From positions 40,667 through 104,666 of the forward strand of contig NZ_CAKTVU010000007.1 of the NCBI RefSeq assembly GCF_934630535.1: DNA of 64,000 nucleotides, read 5' to 3'. Position 1 is the first letter of the stretch. The number at the start of each line of letters is the position of its first letter. Positions 9,088-18,658 of the stretch are shown here, one piece after another. The DNA comes from an uncultured Senegalimassilia sp. Lineage in GTDB: Bacteria; Actinomycetota; Coriobacteriia; Coriobacteriales; Eggerthellaceae. The position numbers and the translations under genes were made by a program. The notes under the pieces are model-generated. The model saw only the letters and a program-made list of their open reading frames with translations, had not been told where the DNA came from and ran no database searches.

Positions 9088-9569
9088 ACGAGGTAGTGGA
9101 CAACAACGCCCCTATCAACCAGGGCGTGGACATGTATGGACGTCAGAAGCCCGACCTTCTCAGCCCGCGTGAGTGCGCCATCATCGCCGCGCAGGCCGCT
9201 AACGAGAAGAAGGCCACCGATATCATGGTGCAGGAGGTCGGCGACCTGATCGGCGTCACCGAGTACTTCGTCATCTGCACGGCGTCGAACAACCGTCAGG
9301 TAGATGCCGTCGTCGACGAGATCGAGGAGCAGTGCCGTCTGCGCGGCGGCGCGAAGCCCTATCATATCGAGGGCACGGCCGATGGCACGTGGTCGCTTTT
9401 GGACTACGGCAGCTTCATCGTACACGTGTTCCAGCCCGAAACGCGCGATTACTATCGCCTGGAGTCGCTGTGGAACGACGCGCCCCTGGTCGATCTTGAG
9501 GGGGAAGCCGGCTTGACCGATCTGACCTATTCCGAGCGCATCGCCAAGCTGATCGGTCGCGAAGCGTAG
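9084..9569 (+). CDS. rsfS: ribosomal silencing factor RsfS
   Basis: RsfS binds L14 and blocks 30S-50S joining when nutrients are low. The 161-aa protein has the domain KATDIMVQEVGDLIGVTEYFVICTASNNRQV and the C-terminal WSLLDYGSFIVHVF block that define the family. The GTG at 9084 has AAAGGAAG upstream and overlaps the nadD stop by 4 bases. The N-terminal 35 residues are an extension compared with E. coli RsfS. nadD-yqeK-rsfS is a conserved order in Gram-positive bacteria. Confidence 0.95.
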   Translation: MNEVVDNNAPINQGVDMYGRQKPDLLSPRECAIIAAQAANEKKATDIMVQEVGDLIGVTEYFVICTASNNRQVDAVVDEIEEQCRLRGGAKPYHIEGTADGTWSLLDYGSFIVHVFQPETRDYYRLESLWNDAPLVDLEGEAGLTDLTYSERIAKLIGREA

Positions 9570-9618
9570 CGCGTTTGCCGCTTTCGGCCGCTTAAGGCGC
9601 CACCTGCGCCGTTTGCAG

Positions 9619-9653
9619 ATGCCCGCATGCCTTCAAGGTATGCGGGCATTGTT
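9619..9653 (+). terminator. terminator after rsfS
   Basis: A 13-bp near-perfect stem (9619-9631 with 9637-9649) with a 5-nt loop is followed by TTGTTG. It ends the obgE-rsfS run. Confidence 0.8.
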
Positions 9654-9710
9654 GCATCCAGGTCCCGAAGTTATTGTGCGGGGCTTGAGTATAGGCACTA
9701 TATGTAGATA

Positions 9711-9722
9711 AGCAATATTGCT
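9711..9722. promoter_or_regulatory. 12-bp palindrome upstream of the BTAD regulator
   Basis: AGCAATATTGCT is a perfect palindrome in an AT-rich stretch (9690-9790) that differs from the GC-rich surroundings. It lies about 130 bases before the regulator gene and is a candidate operator. A possible -10 TATTAT is at 9752-9757 without a clear -35. Confidence 0.35.
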
Positions 9723-9851
9723 AACGTGAGAAAAAATACCAGTTCACCTTGTATTATCGAAATCTCATTGCTTGCCTGTATCAATATCTTGCGGTATGGT
9801 GACGGCATTGCAGGCCAAGCATCCGATCCCGTTACGTAGGGGGTTTGAAGG

Positions 9852-12374
9852 ATGCTGTCCTTTTTGGCTCAATCGGCGTGTCGCGGAAATCGACCGTCTC
9901 GATTCTCTTCTTTGCGCGCGTATCCGCGTCCGGCTTTGGTGGCCAAGCTGCTGCGGGAGCGCAACGTTGCGCGGTTCATGGTGGCTCCGGCCGGTTTCGG
10001 GAAAAGCACTCTTGCCCTTGAATATGCGGAAACGGTCTTCGCCTTCGACCACGTGTTCTGGGTCGACTGCGCAAGTCCTTGCTTTTTGCGGGACCTCGAC
10101 GCGCGCAGCATCGTCCGGGGCCTCGTCGAGGTCGACGGCGAGCCTTTTCTCGCCGTGTTCGAGGATGTGCCTCCGCTTGATTCCCTGCGCGCCGAGCTGT
10201 TCGGCGCCGTTCTCGATGACTTGCTCGAGCGAGGTTGCGAGGTGCTTATCACCTGCACCCCGGCGGCCGATGTATTCGCCGACCAGATCGACCGTATGCT
10301 CATAGGCGCGGGCGATCTGCTGCTCAGCGACGAGGAGGTGGATTTCGCGCGCCTTCCCTCCGATATCGCCGAAACCCCTGCGCACGATGTCGCGCGCTGC
10401 CGGCGCGTGGCGGCGCTTGCCTGGGGCGAAGCGGATTCGGCTGCCTTTTTGGAGCTCGCCGCGTCCGAGGAGCTGCCCGCCGATGTGATGGCGGCGGTGT
10501 TCGCTTTGCTGTGTTTGGGCTCGGGAAGCCTCGCCGATGCCCGGCGCATCGTCCGCATCGACGACGAGGTGGCACGGCTTTTGGAGCGAAGCTACGTGTA
10601 TGTGGGCGTCGACTGCGTGCGCGGCGCGTTTTGCGCGGCCCCGTTCGGCGTGCCTCAGATCGCTCAGGCGTTCTCGGACAGGCTGGCTCATCTGGGCGCC
10701 GCTCACGAGGATGCGGGCGCGTTCATCCTTCGATTGGCCGAGACGCTTATGGATGCCGGGCGCTGCGCCCGGGCCTGCGAGGTCATGCGCTGCCTGGCGT
10801 CGGCTCACGTGCGTTGCACGTGGCTTGCCGCGCAAAACCGCCGGCTTCGGGATGCGGCGTGCCTTCTTGCCGCGCGTACGCTGTATGCAAGCTTGGATTC
10901 CCGTCAGCTCGATGCCGGGCAGCATATCGAGGAGGCGGTGCGCTGCGCGCTGCTGGGGGAGAACGTGGCGGGATGCCTCGCGGCGCGTCGGGCGCTCGCC
11001 TGCGGCGCCGACCCCGCGCAGCAGGCGGTGGCTCAGCTCGTGCAGCTTTCCGGTTCGGCAGGGGATGCCGCGGCCGCGTGCGTGGCGGCCATACACGCGC
11101 TCGGCGATGGGCCGCTCGCGCACTTGCATGCCATGGCCTGCACCGTCGATCCGTCGGTCGACGAGGACGTTCTTCCCGTGCAGGCATGGCTTCAGGCGTT
11201 CGAGGAAGCGGAGCTGTCGGAGGGCGCGCTGCTATGCGCCGCGAAGCTGCTCGATGGTGCGGGCGCCTCCGAGGGGCTGCTGCCCGCGCAGCTTTGCGAG
11301 CGCTTGGCCGCCGCGGTTGCCCGAGACGTATCCCGGGCGTTCACCGCAACGGGGTCGCTCACGCTTGCCCAGGGCCTTGCCGCATGCGCGTTCTCACGGG
11401 TTTTGGAGCGCGGGTACTTGGATATGCCGGGCTTGGACTCCCGTTGCGCTATGGCGGCGAACCGGCTTGAACGGGCCTTGTCCGTGCAGCGCATGGAGTG
11501 CGAACGCGCCCACGCCCGCAAGCTGCGCTCACGCGCGTCGTTCGAGAGCACGCATCCCGATGCGTTTCGGCGGGTGGCGTGGGGCACGCCGCCGCCTGCG
11601 GCGCCGACCCCGCCGCGTCTTACCGTCAACCTGTTCGGTCGCTTGGAGGTGAAGGTGGGCGATGCGACGGTGGAATCGGGGCACCTATCCCGCCAGAAGG
11701 TTCGCTCGCTGCTCGCCCTGCTCGTGCTCAACCGCGGGCGCGACGTGTCCCGTGACCGCCTTGCCGCGCAGCTGTGGCCCGAGTCCAGCCCGTCGTGCCG
11801 GCGAAAGAACTTCTACGCCACCTGGTCGCAGCTGCGCTCGGCGTTGTCGACGCCCGACGGCGACTGCCCGTACCTTATCAGGCACCAAAACGGCGTGTGC
11901 ATAGAAGCCCGCCTGCTGGCAAGCGACGTCCTCGAGCTTGAGGAGGTGTGCCGGGCGCTTCTGTTCAACCGCCCGGGCCGCGGCGGATGGGGGCACCTGT
12001 TCGCGCGCGTCGAGGATTCGTTCGCCGATGAGCTCCTGCCGGGCGATGATGGCTGCGATGTCATCGACGGGCTTCGAGCGGATTGCAAGAACCGCTTGGT
12101 GGACGCCCTGGTCGCCGCTTCGGGGAAGCTGCTTGACGAGGGCGATCCGCGGGAGGGGCTGTGGTTCGCCCGTGCGGCGCTCTCCCGCGACGATTCGCGC
12201 GAGGACGTGTACGTGGCGCTCATGCGCGCCCAGATCGCCTCGCTGCAGCGAACCGCCGCGCTGCAAACCTATTTCGCCTGCCGCCGGTATCTGGCCGACG
12301 ACCTGGGAATCGACCCTTCGGCCGAGACCATGCGCCTGTACCGCTCCATCATCGAGGTCGAGGAGCGCGTGTAG
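9852..12374 (+). CDS. NTPase-linked SARP/BTAD transcriptional regulator
   Basis: An 840-aa cytoplasmic protein. The N-terminal part has a P-loop (APAGFGKST, about residues 45-53) and a following WVDC/FEDV region like the NTPase domain of MalT/LuxR-type regulators. The middle (about 250-560) is Ala-rich and helical, probably TPR-like. The C-terminal 250 residues, starting near 589 with LTVNLFGRLEVKVGD, form an OmpR-type winged helix followed by a bacterial transcriptional activation (BTAD) domain (LWFARAALSRDDSREDVYVALMRAQ, DDLGIDPS), as in SARP activators. The usual LuxR helix-turn-helix is absent. The start ATG has AGGGGG eight bases upstream. Target genes cannot be told from the sequence; it is monocistronic. 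Confidence 0.8.
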   Translation: MLSFLAQSACRGNRPSRFSSLRAYPRPALVAKLLRERNVARFMVAPAGFGKSTLALEYAETVFAFDHVFWVDCASPCFLRDLDARSIVRGLVEVDGEPFLAVFEDVPPLDSLRAELFGAVLDDLLERGCEVLITCTPAADVFADQIDRMLIGAGDLLLSDEEVDFARLPSDIAETPAHDVARCRRVAALAWGEADSAAFLELAASEELPADVMAAVFALLCLGSGSLADARRIVRIDDEVARLLERSYVYVGVDCVRGAFCAAPFGVPQIAQAFSDRLAHLGAAHEDAGAFILRLAETLMDAGRCARACEVMRCLASAHVRCTWLAAQNRRLRDAACLLAARTLYASLDSRQLDAGQHIEEAVRCALLGENVAGCLAARRALACGADPAQQAVAQLVQLSGSAGDAAAACVAAIHALGDGPLAHLHAMACTVDPSVDEDVLPVQAWLQAFEEAELSEGALLCAAKLLDGAGASEGLLPAQLCERLAAAVARDVSRAFTATGSLTLAQGLAACAFSRVLERGYLDMPGLDSRCAMAANRLERALSVQRMECERAHARKLRSRASFESTHPDAFRRVAWGTPPPAAPTPPRLTVNLFGRLEVKVGDATVESGHLSRQKVRSLLALLVLNRGRDVSRDRLAAQLWPESSPSCRRKNFYATWSQLRSALSTPDGDCPYLIRHQNGVCIEARLLASDVLELEEVCRALLFNRPGRGGWGHLFARVEDSFADELLPGDDGCDVIDGLRADCKNRLVDALVAASGKLLDEGDPREGLWFARAALSRDDSREDVYVALMRAQIASLQRTAALQTYFACRRYLADDLGIDPSAETMRLYRSIIEVEERV

Positions 12375-12598
12375 GGCAGGGGCGCTGCAGGGGCGTGCGG
12401 GGAGCGCGCCCTTGCGGCGCTCGATGCGGGCGGTCTCGTTTCAGGGCGCGTTCGTGCAACGTGCGCCGCGCGAAGCGGGGTCCTACGAGGGCAAACCCCC
12501 GCGATTAGCTGTGCGGCGCTGCGAAGAAGCTGTGCAAGTCGGCTAATGGAACCTAGCTAAATCGAGGATATGCTAAAGTTAACTGATTCAACGAACCC

Positions 12599-12621
12599 GC
12601 GCCGGCATACAGGGCCGGCGC
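12599..12621 (+). promoter_or_regulatory. hairpin just upstream of the secA ribosome binding site
   Basis: An 8-bp GC stem (12599-12606 with 12614-12621) with a 7-nt loop ends three bases before AAAGGA (12624-12629). It could modulate secA translation. Nothing else gene-like is seen in 12375-12640. Confidence 0.35.
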
Positions 12622-12640
12622 TGAAAGGAATGGCGCTCAT

Positions 12641-15451
12641 ATGGCAGGTTTCCTCTCCAAGCTGCTCACGTTCGGCGAAGGCAAGCAGCTGAAGAACTAC
12701 CAGGCCCTGGCCGACAAGATCGGCGGCCTCGAGCCCGAGATGCAGGCAAAGTCCGACGAGCAGCTGCGCACGTTCACCGATGAGCTGCGCAGCCGCGTGC
12801 AGGCGGGCGCCTCCACGGCAGACGTGCTGCCCGAGGCGTTCGCCGCGGTGCGCGAGGCGTCGGTGAGAACGCTGGGCATGCGTCACTTCGACGTCCAGCT
12901 CATCGGCGGCATGGCGCTCAACGACGGGCAGATCGCCGAGATGCGCACGGGCGAGGGCAAGACGCTCGTGTCCACGCTCGCCGGCTACCTCAACGCCCTT
13001 GGCGGGCAGAACGTGCATATCGTCACCGTCAACGATTATCTGGCGCGCCGCGACAGCCAGTGGATGGGGCAGGTGTATGAGTTTCTGGGCATGAGCGTGG
13101 GCCTTATCCAAAACGGCATGCGCCCCGATGCCAAGAAGCTCGCCTACCAGGCCGATGTCACCTACGGCACCAACTCCGAGTTCGGCTTCGACTACTTGCG
13201 CGATAACATGGTCACTCGCGCCGATGCCCGCGTGCAGCGCGGCCATCATTTCGCCATCGTCGACGAGGTCGACTCCATCCTCATCGATGAGGCCCGCACG
13301 CCGCTGATCATCTCCGGCGCCGGCACGCGCGCCGCCGACACGTACAACAAGTTCGCCCGCGTCATGCCCGCCTTGAAGCTTGACGAGGACTTCGAGATGG
13401 ACGAGGCGAAAAAGACCATCAACGCCACCGAGTCCGGCCTCACCAAGATCGAGACCATGCTCGGTATCGACGACATCTACGCCGACCCGTCCGGCCAGCT
13501 GCCCAATCACCTGCAGCAGGCCCTGAAGGCGCAGTTCCTGTTCCATCGCGACGTCGACTACGTGGTCGTTAACGGCGAGGTGAAGATCGTCGACGAGTTC
13601 ACGGGCCGCATCATGGAGGGCCGTCGCTACTCCGAGGGCCTGCATCAGGCGCTCGAGGCCAAAGAGCACGTGCAGGTGCGCGAGGAGAACCAAACGCTCG
13701 CCACCATCACGTTGCAGAACTACTTCCGCCTCTACGATAAGCTCTCGGGCATGACGGGCACGGCCATGACCGAGGACGCCGAGTTCCGTCAGATCTACAA
13801 GCTGCCGGTTGTGGCTATCCCGCCGAACAAGCAGGTCAAGCGTATCGACGAGGACGATCTGATCTATCGCACGGTCGATGCGAAGTTCCACGCCGTCGCC
13901 GACGACGTGGCCGTCCGTCACCAGGCCGGCCAGCCTTGCCTTATCGGCACGGTGTCCATCGAAAGCTCCGAGAGGCTCTCCCGCCTGCTTGATAAGCGCG
14001 GTATCAAGCATGAGACCTTGAACGCGAAAAACCATGAGCGCGAGGCCCATATCATCGCGCAGGCGGGACGCGTCGGCGCCGTCACCATCGCCACGAACAT
14101 GGCGGGCCGCGGCACCGACATCTTGCTCGGCGGCAACCCCGACGTGCTCGCTGACGATGTGCTGCTCGAGCGTGGCCTCAACCCCGATCTCGAGCCCGGC
14201 ATGCAGCCCGCCGATGAAGGCGGCCTGCCGGCGCCTACGCAGGGCCAGCGCAAGGAGGCGCTCGACATCGCGCGCGCAACGTGCAAGGCAGAGCAGAAGC
14301 GCGTCTTGGAGGCCGGCGGCCTGTGCGTCATCGGCACCGAGCGCCACGAAAGCCGACGCATCGACAACCAGCTGCGCGGCCGTGCCGGCCGTCAGGGCGA
14401 CCCTGGAACCACGCAGTTCTACCTGTCTCTCGAAGACGACCTTATGCGCCTGTTCGGCGGCTCGCGCATGGACAAGATCGGCGCCATGATGGAGAAGACC
14501 AACATGCCCGACGACATGCCCATTCAGGCCTCCATGGTCTCCAAGGCCATCGAGTCTGCGCAGCGCCAGGTCGAAAGCATGCACTTCGCAGCGCGTAAGA
14601 ACGTCCTCGAGTACGACGACGTCATGAACCTGCAGCGCAAGGCCATCTACGAAGAGCGCAACGCCATCTTGGACGGCAAGGACATGGAGGGCCGTATCCC
14701 CGAGATCGTGGCCGACGCCGTCGAGGCCGTGGTGGAGGAGAACTGCCCCGAGAAGCTGCCTAGCGACGACTGGGATTGCAAGGCGGTCGATCTGTGGGCC
14801 GCTTCCATGACGGGTCTGAACGATTTCCATGTCGCCGAAGTCGATCATGAGGACGACCCCGCGCAGGTGTGCGAGGCGCTCGAGGAGTATCTGGACGGTG
14901 TGGTGGCGCAGAAGGCCGCTGAGCTTGGCGAGCCGATCATGCGCATGCTGGAATCCCAGGTCATGCTGCGCATCATCGACCGCAGGTGGATGGCGCATCT
15001 GCAGGATATGGACTACCTGAAAACCGGCATCGGCCTGCGTGCCTTCGGTCAGCGCGACCCGTTGGTGGAGTACAAGAACGAGGCCTATCGCGCCTTCAGC
15101 AATCTGACACACTCCATGTACGAGGAATATCTGCGTACCCTGCTCCGCCTGCAGGTGGCGGCGTCGGCTGCTCCGCAGATGCCCGCCGAGCCCAATCCGC
15201 TTGAAGGCCGCGTGAGCTACTCCAATCCCGAGCAGGCGCTCGGCCAAACGGGCGTCGGCCATGCCGTCGCCCAGCAGCAGGCGGCCCAGCGTGCCCAGCA
15301 GGCAGCGGGTTCGGCGCCTAAGCCCGCGCCGGCCAAGCCGCAGACCTACGTCAAGGATAAGGACGACCCGTTCGCCAACGTCGGCCGCAACGACCCTTGC
15401 CCTTGCGGCAGCGGTTTGAAGTTCAAGAAGTGCCACGGCAAGGATAGGTAG
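12641..15451 (+). CDS. secA: preprotein translocase ATPase SecA
   Basis: Motor ATPase that drives preproteins through SecYEG. The 936-aa protein shows Walker A (MRTGEGKTLVSTLAGYLNAL, about 101), the DEVDSILIDEARTPLIISG block, helicase motifs (NMAGRGTDILLGGNP, RGRAGRQGDPG) and the C-terminal SEC-C zinc motif (PCPCGSGLKFKKCHG). A low-complexity Gln/Ala linker precedes the zinc motif. Start ATG with AAAGGA upstream. A terminator follows before prfB. Confidence 0.98.
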   Translation: MAGFLSKLLTFGEGKQLKNYQALADKIGGLEPEMQAKSDEQLRTFTDELRSRVQAGASTADVLPEAFAAVREASVRTLGMRHFDVQLIGGMALNDGQIAEMRTGEGKTLVSTLAGYLNALGGQNVHIVTVNDYLARRDSQWMGQVYEFLGMSVGLIQNGMRPDAKKLAYQADVTYGTNSEFGFDYLRDNMVTRADARVQRGHHFAIVDEVDSILIDEARTPLIISGAGTRAADTYNKFARVMPALKLDEDFEMDEAKKTINATESGLTKIETMLGIDDIYADPSGQLPNHLQQALKAQFLFHRDVDYVVVNGEVKIVDEFTGRIMEGRRYSEGLHQALEAKEHVQVREENQTLATITLQNYFRLYDKLSGMTGTAMTEDAEFRQIYKLPVVAIPPNKQVKRIDEDDLIYRTVDAKFHAVADDVAVRHQAGQPCLIGTVSIESSERLSRLLDKRGIKHETLNAKNHEREAHIIAQAGRVGAVTIATNMAGRGTDILLGGNPDVLADDVLLERGLNPDLEPGMQPADEGGLPAPTQGQRKEALDIARATCKAEQKRVLEAGGLCVIGTERHESRRIDNQLRGRAGRQGDPGTTQFYLSLEDDLMRLFGGSRMDKIGAMMEKTNMPDDMPIQASMVSKAIESAQRQVESMHFAARKNVLEYDDVMNLQRKAIYEERNAILDGKDMEGRIPEIVADAVEAVVEENCPEKLPSDDWDCKAVDLWAASMTGLNDFHVAEVDHEDDPAQVCEALEEYLDGVVAQKAAELGEPIMRMLESQVMLRIIDRRWMAHLQDMDYLKTGIGLRAFGQRDPLVEYKNEAYRAFSNLTHSMYEEYLRTLLRLQVAASAAPQMPAEPNPLEGRVSYSNPEQALGQTGVGHAVAQQQAAQRAQQAAGSAPKPAPAKPQTYVKDKDDPFANVGRNDPCPCGSGLKFKKCHGKDR

Positions 15452-15495
15452 CCTTACAACAGCGTCTTCGAAGGCGCGAAGAAACTATGCACTCC

Positions 15496-15527
15496 AACGC
15501 CCCGCACGCAAGCGCGGGGCGTTTTGC
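15496..15527 (+). terminator. terminator after secA
   Basis: A 10-bp stem AACGCCCCGC/GCGGGGCGTT (15496-15505 with 15514-15523) runs into TTTT. Confidence 0.9.
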
Positions 15528-15539
15528 TGGTACTATGGA

Positions 15540-16646
15540 ATGACTATGGCTGATAAAGAACTGAAAGATATCGAGCAGGTTGCCCAGCGCGTCGCCGACG
15601 CGCACGGCTTTCTGCATATCGATGATAAAACCGCGCAGCTCACGGCGCTCGATGCGCAGATCGCGCAGGCGGGTTTTTGGGACGATGCGCAGCGCGCGCA
15701 GACCGTGTCGAAGCAGGCAAGCTCCCTGCGTGACACCATCGATGCGTACAACGCCGCCGTCTCGCTGCTTGAGGATGCGCGCGCCGCACATGAGCTGGCG
15801 GGGGAGGACCCCCTGTTCGCTGAAGAGGTGCAGCAAACCTTAGAAGCGCTCGACGGCAGGCTCGATGCCCTCGAGGTGGAAAGCTGGTTCTCCGGGCGTT
15901 TCGACGATGGGGACTGCATCCTCACCGTCAGCCCCGGTCAAGGCGGCCTTGAGGCTCAGGACTGGACCGAGATGCTGTACAACATGTACAGCCGTTACGC
16001 GGATTCGAAGGGCTGGAAGGTCAAGGTCCTCGACCTGGTCCCCGGCGCTGAGGCCGTCGGCCTGAACAAGGCTACCCTGCAGATCGAGGGGCGTTTGGCC
16101 TACGGCATGCTGCGCAGCGAGAACGGCGTGCACCGCCTGGTGCGCATCAGCCCCACCGACGTCAAGCAGCGCCGTCACACCACGTTCGCAGCCGTCGAGG
16201 TGCTCCCCGTGCTCCCCGACGATATCGAGGTAAACCTCGACATGAACGACGTTCGCGTGGACGTGTACCGCTCCAGCGGTCCGGGCGGCCAGTGCGTCAA
16301 CACCACCGATTCCGCCGTGCGCTTGACGCACATGCCCACGGGCATCGTGGTCACGTGCCAAAACGAGAAGTCCCAGCTGCAGAACAAGGAAGCCGCCATC
16401 CGCGTGCTCAAGTCCAAGCTCTACGAGATCGAGCAGCAGAAACGCCGCGATCAAATCGACGAGCTGCGAGGCGAGCGCATGGAGAACAGCTTCGGCAGCC
16501 AGATCCGCAACTATGTGTTGTTCCCATATCAGCTGGTCAAGGATGTGCGAAGCGGTGTGGAAACGGGCAATGTGGACGCGGTGCTCGACGGCGACATCGA
16601 ACAGTTCGTGGTGGGCTACCACAAGTGGCGCGTGTCGCAGGAATAG
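15540..16646 (+). CDS. prfB: peptide chain release factor 2
   Basis: Terminates translation at UGA and UAA. The 368-aa protein has the GGQ hydrolysis motif (SGPGGQCVNTTDSAVRLTH, near 248). At the stop-codon recognition site the usual SPF tripeptide of RF2 is replaced by SPT (VRISPTDVKQRRHTTF, near 203). The frame is open from the first Met, so the programmed +1 frameshift known in E. coli prfB is absent. ATGs at 15540 and 15546 are both possible starts; the leader after the secA terminator is very short. Confidence 0.95.
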   Translation: MTMADKELKDIEQVAQRVADAHGFLHIDDKTAQLTALDAQIAQAGFWDDAQRAQTVSKQASSLRDTIDAYNAAVSLLEDARAAHELAGEDPLFAEEVQQTLEALDGRLDALEVESWFSGRFDDGDCILTVSPGQGGLEAQDWTEMLYNMYSRYADSKGWKVKVLDLVPGAEAVGLNKATLQIEGRLAYGMLRSENGVHRLVRISPTDVKQRRHTTFAAVEVLPVLPDDIEVNLDMNDVRVDVYRSSGPGGQCVNTTDSAVRLTHMPTGIVVTCQNEKSQLQNKEAAIRVLKSKLYEIEQQKRRDQIDELRGERMENSFGSQIRNYVLFPYQLVKDVRSGVETGNVDAVLDGDIEQFVVGYHKWRVSQE

Positions 16647-16805
16647 CCTTCAACGCGCCCGTGGTCGCAGTACGCGGCCTCGAGCGTCAGCTCCCTTGCC
16701 GGCGCCGCGGCGCTTGCGGGGGTGCTATGGTATGGCGATAGCGGGATGCGGGTAGCCGCGTTCCCTGTTGATAGTGAAAGCGTCAAAACGACGAAAGGAC
16801 AAGCA

Positions 16806-17633
16806 ATGACCGAGCTTGAGCAGCGGGCATGCGATATGCGCATCGACATCGTGCGCATGATCGCCGAGGCGGGAAGCGGACATCCCGGCGGCTCGCTTTC
16901 GTGCACCGACATCCTCACCGCGCTGTATTTCGGCGGCGTGATGGATCATGATCCAAAGCAGCCGAAGTGGGAGGACCGCGATCGGTTCATCCTGGCGAAG
17001 GGCCATGCGGCTCCCGCGCTGTACGCGGCGCTCGCGCATGCCGGCTATTTCCCGCGCGAGGAGCTCAAGACGCTGCGCAAGCTCGGCACGCGCCTGCAGG
17101 GCCATCCGGACTGCAACCTGTGCCCGGGCGTCGAGGTGTCCACCGGCTCGCTCGGCCAGGGTCTGTCCATCGCCGCCGGCATGGCCGCCGGCCTGAAGCT
17201 GGCGGGCAAGTCCCAGCGCGTGTTCTGCCTGCTCGGCGACGGCGAGTGCGAGGAGGGCCAGGTGTGGGAGGCCGCCATGTGGGCCGCCCATGAGAACCTC
17301 GACAACCTCGTGGCCATCGTCGACCGCAACCACCTGCAGATCGACGGCGACACCGCCGACGTGTGCGACCCCGGCGACATGTGCGCCAAGTTCGCCGCGT
17401 TCGGTTGGGAGGCCAGCCAGGTGGACGGTCACGACATCGACGCGCTCGTTAAGGCCCTCACCGCCGCCAAGCAGGCCGGCGACGGTCGCCCGCATGTGCT
17501 GGTGGCCAACACCATCAAGGGCCGCGGCGTGTCTTTCATGGAAAACCAGGCAGGCTGGCACGGCAAGGCGCCCAACGCCGAGCAGACCGAGCAGGCGGTG
17601 GCCGAGCTCGAGGCCGCACGTAAGGAGGCATAA
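16806..17633 (+). CDS. transketolase, N-terminal (thiamine-PP) subunit
   Basis: First half of a two-gene transketolase, 275 aa. It carries the thiamine pyrophosphate-binding region (GDGECEEGQVWEAAMWAAHENLDNLVA, with GDG and the NN-like motif) and the conserved GHPGGSLSCTDI near the N-terminus. AAAGGA precedes the ATG at 16806; the open frame upstream to 16722 has no support. The partner subunit begins three bases after the stop. The pair exchanges two-carbon units in the non-oxidative pentose phosphate pathway. Confidence 0.94.
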   Translation: MTELEQRACDMRIDIVRMIAEAGSGHPGGSLSCTDILTALYFGGVMDHDPKQPKWEDRDRFILAKGHAAPALYAALAHAGYFPREELKTLRKLGTRLQGHPDCNLCPGVEVSTGSLGQGLSIAAGMAAGLKLAGKSQRVFCLLGDGECEEGQVWEAAMWAAHENLDNLVAIVDRNHLQIDGDTADVCDPGDMCAKFAAFGWEASQVDGHDIDALVKALTAAKQAGDGRPHVLVANTIKGRGVSFMENQAGWHGKAPNAEQTEQAVAELEAARKEA

Positions 17634-17636
17634 GCG

Positions 17637-18602
17637 ATGGTTACGCTTGCAAATGCAGAACAGTCCCAGGTCAAGCGCGCCACGCGCGCCGCATACGGCG
17701 CCACGCTGGCAGAGCTCGCCGGCGAAGGCGTGCCCGTCGTCGCCGTCGACGCCGACCTGACCGGCTCCACCACCACGGCCAAGTTCGCGAAGGCCGGCTA
17801 CGCCGACCGCCTGTTCAACTGCGGTATCGCCGAGCAGAATATGATCGATGTGGCGGCAGGCCTTGCCACCACCGGCAACATCGCGTTCACCGGCAGCTTC
17901 GCCGTGTTCGGCACCGGTCGCGCCTACGACCAGATCCGCAACACCGTGTGCTATTCCGACCTGAACGTCAAGATCGCCCCCACGCACGCAGGCGTGTCCG
18001 TGGGTCCGGACGGCGGCAGCCACCAGATGCTCGAGGATATCTCGCTTATGGCCGGCCTTCCGCATATGCGCGTGCTCGTTCCGGCCGATTACGCCGCCGC
18101 ATGCGCCGCCATCCGCCTGGCCGCCGAAACGCCGGGCCCGGTGTATGTGCGCATGGGCCGCGCCAGCGTGCCGGCCGTGTACGCCGACGGCGTCGAGCTC
18201 GAGCTCGGCCGCGCCTACACCCTGCGCGAAGGCTCCGATGTCACCATCGTAGCCTGCGGCGTCGAGGTGGAGCAGGCTCTGGCCGCTGCCGACGAGCTTG
18301 CCGCCGAAGGCGTGTCCGCCGAGGTCATCGACGCATTCTCCATCAAGCCGCTCGATCGTGCCACCATCGTTGCCTCCGCTCGCAAGACCGGTCGCGTGGT
18401 CGTCGCCGAGGAGCACAGCATCCACGGCGGCCTTGGCACCGCCGTGTCGCGTGCGCTTGCCGAGGAGTGCCCGGTCCCCATGCGCTTCGTGGGCATGGAC
18501 GACCGTTTCGGCAAATCCGGCGAGTTCGAGGAGCTTATGGCGTACTTCGGCCTGGACTCCAAGGCGATTGTCAAAGCTGTGAAAAGCCTCACGCTCAAGT
18601 AG
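17637..18602 (+). CDS. transketolase, C-terminal subunit
   Basis: 321-aa partner of the preceding gene, comprising the pyrimidine-binding domain (VVAVDADLTGST, FNCGIAEQNMIDVAAGLA, with the catalytic Glu of that block) and the C-terminal transketolase domain (IDAFSIKPLDRATI, VAEEHSIHGGLG). Split transketolases are common in actinobacteria and archaea. Spacing of three bases implies one transcript and stoichiometric synthesis. Confidence 0.94.
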   Translation: MVTLANAEQSQVKRATRAAYGATLAELAGEGVPVVAVDADLTGSTTTAKFAKAGYADRLFNCGIAEQNMIDVAAGLATTGNIAFTGSFAVFGTGRAYDQIRNTVCYSDLNVKIAPTHAGVSVGPDGGSHQMLEDISLMAGLPHMRVLVPADYAAACAAIRLAAETPGPVYVRMGRASVPAVYADGVELELGRAYTLREGSDVTIVACGVEVEQALAAADELAAEGVSAEVIDAFSIKPLDRATIVASARKTGRVVVAEEHSIHGGLGTAVSRALAEECPVPMRFVGMDDRFGKSGEFEELMAYFGLDSKAIVKAVKSLTLK

Positions 18603-18658
18603 GGCATCTGATAGAATCTTCTTCGTCTCAGTACATCACTACATGAATGGAGCAAACT

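Noticed and set aside
15540..15620. Programmed frameshift in prfB
   Set aside because: The frame is open from the first ATG and no in-frame UGA is present.
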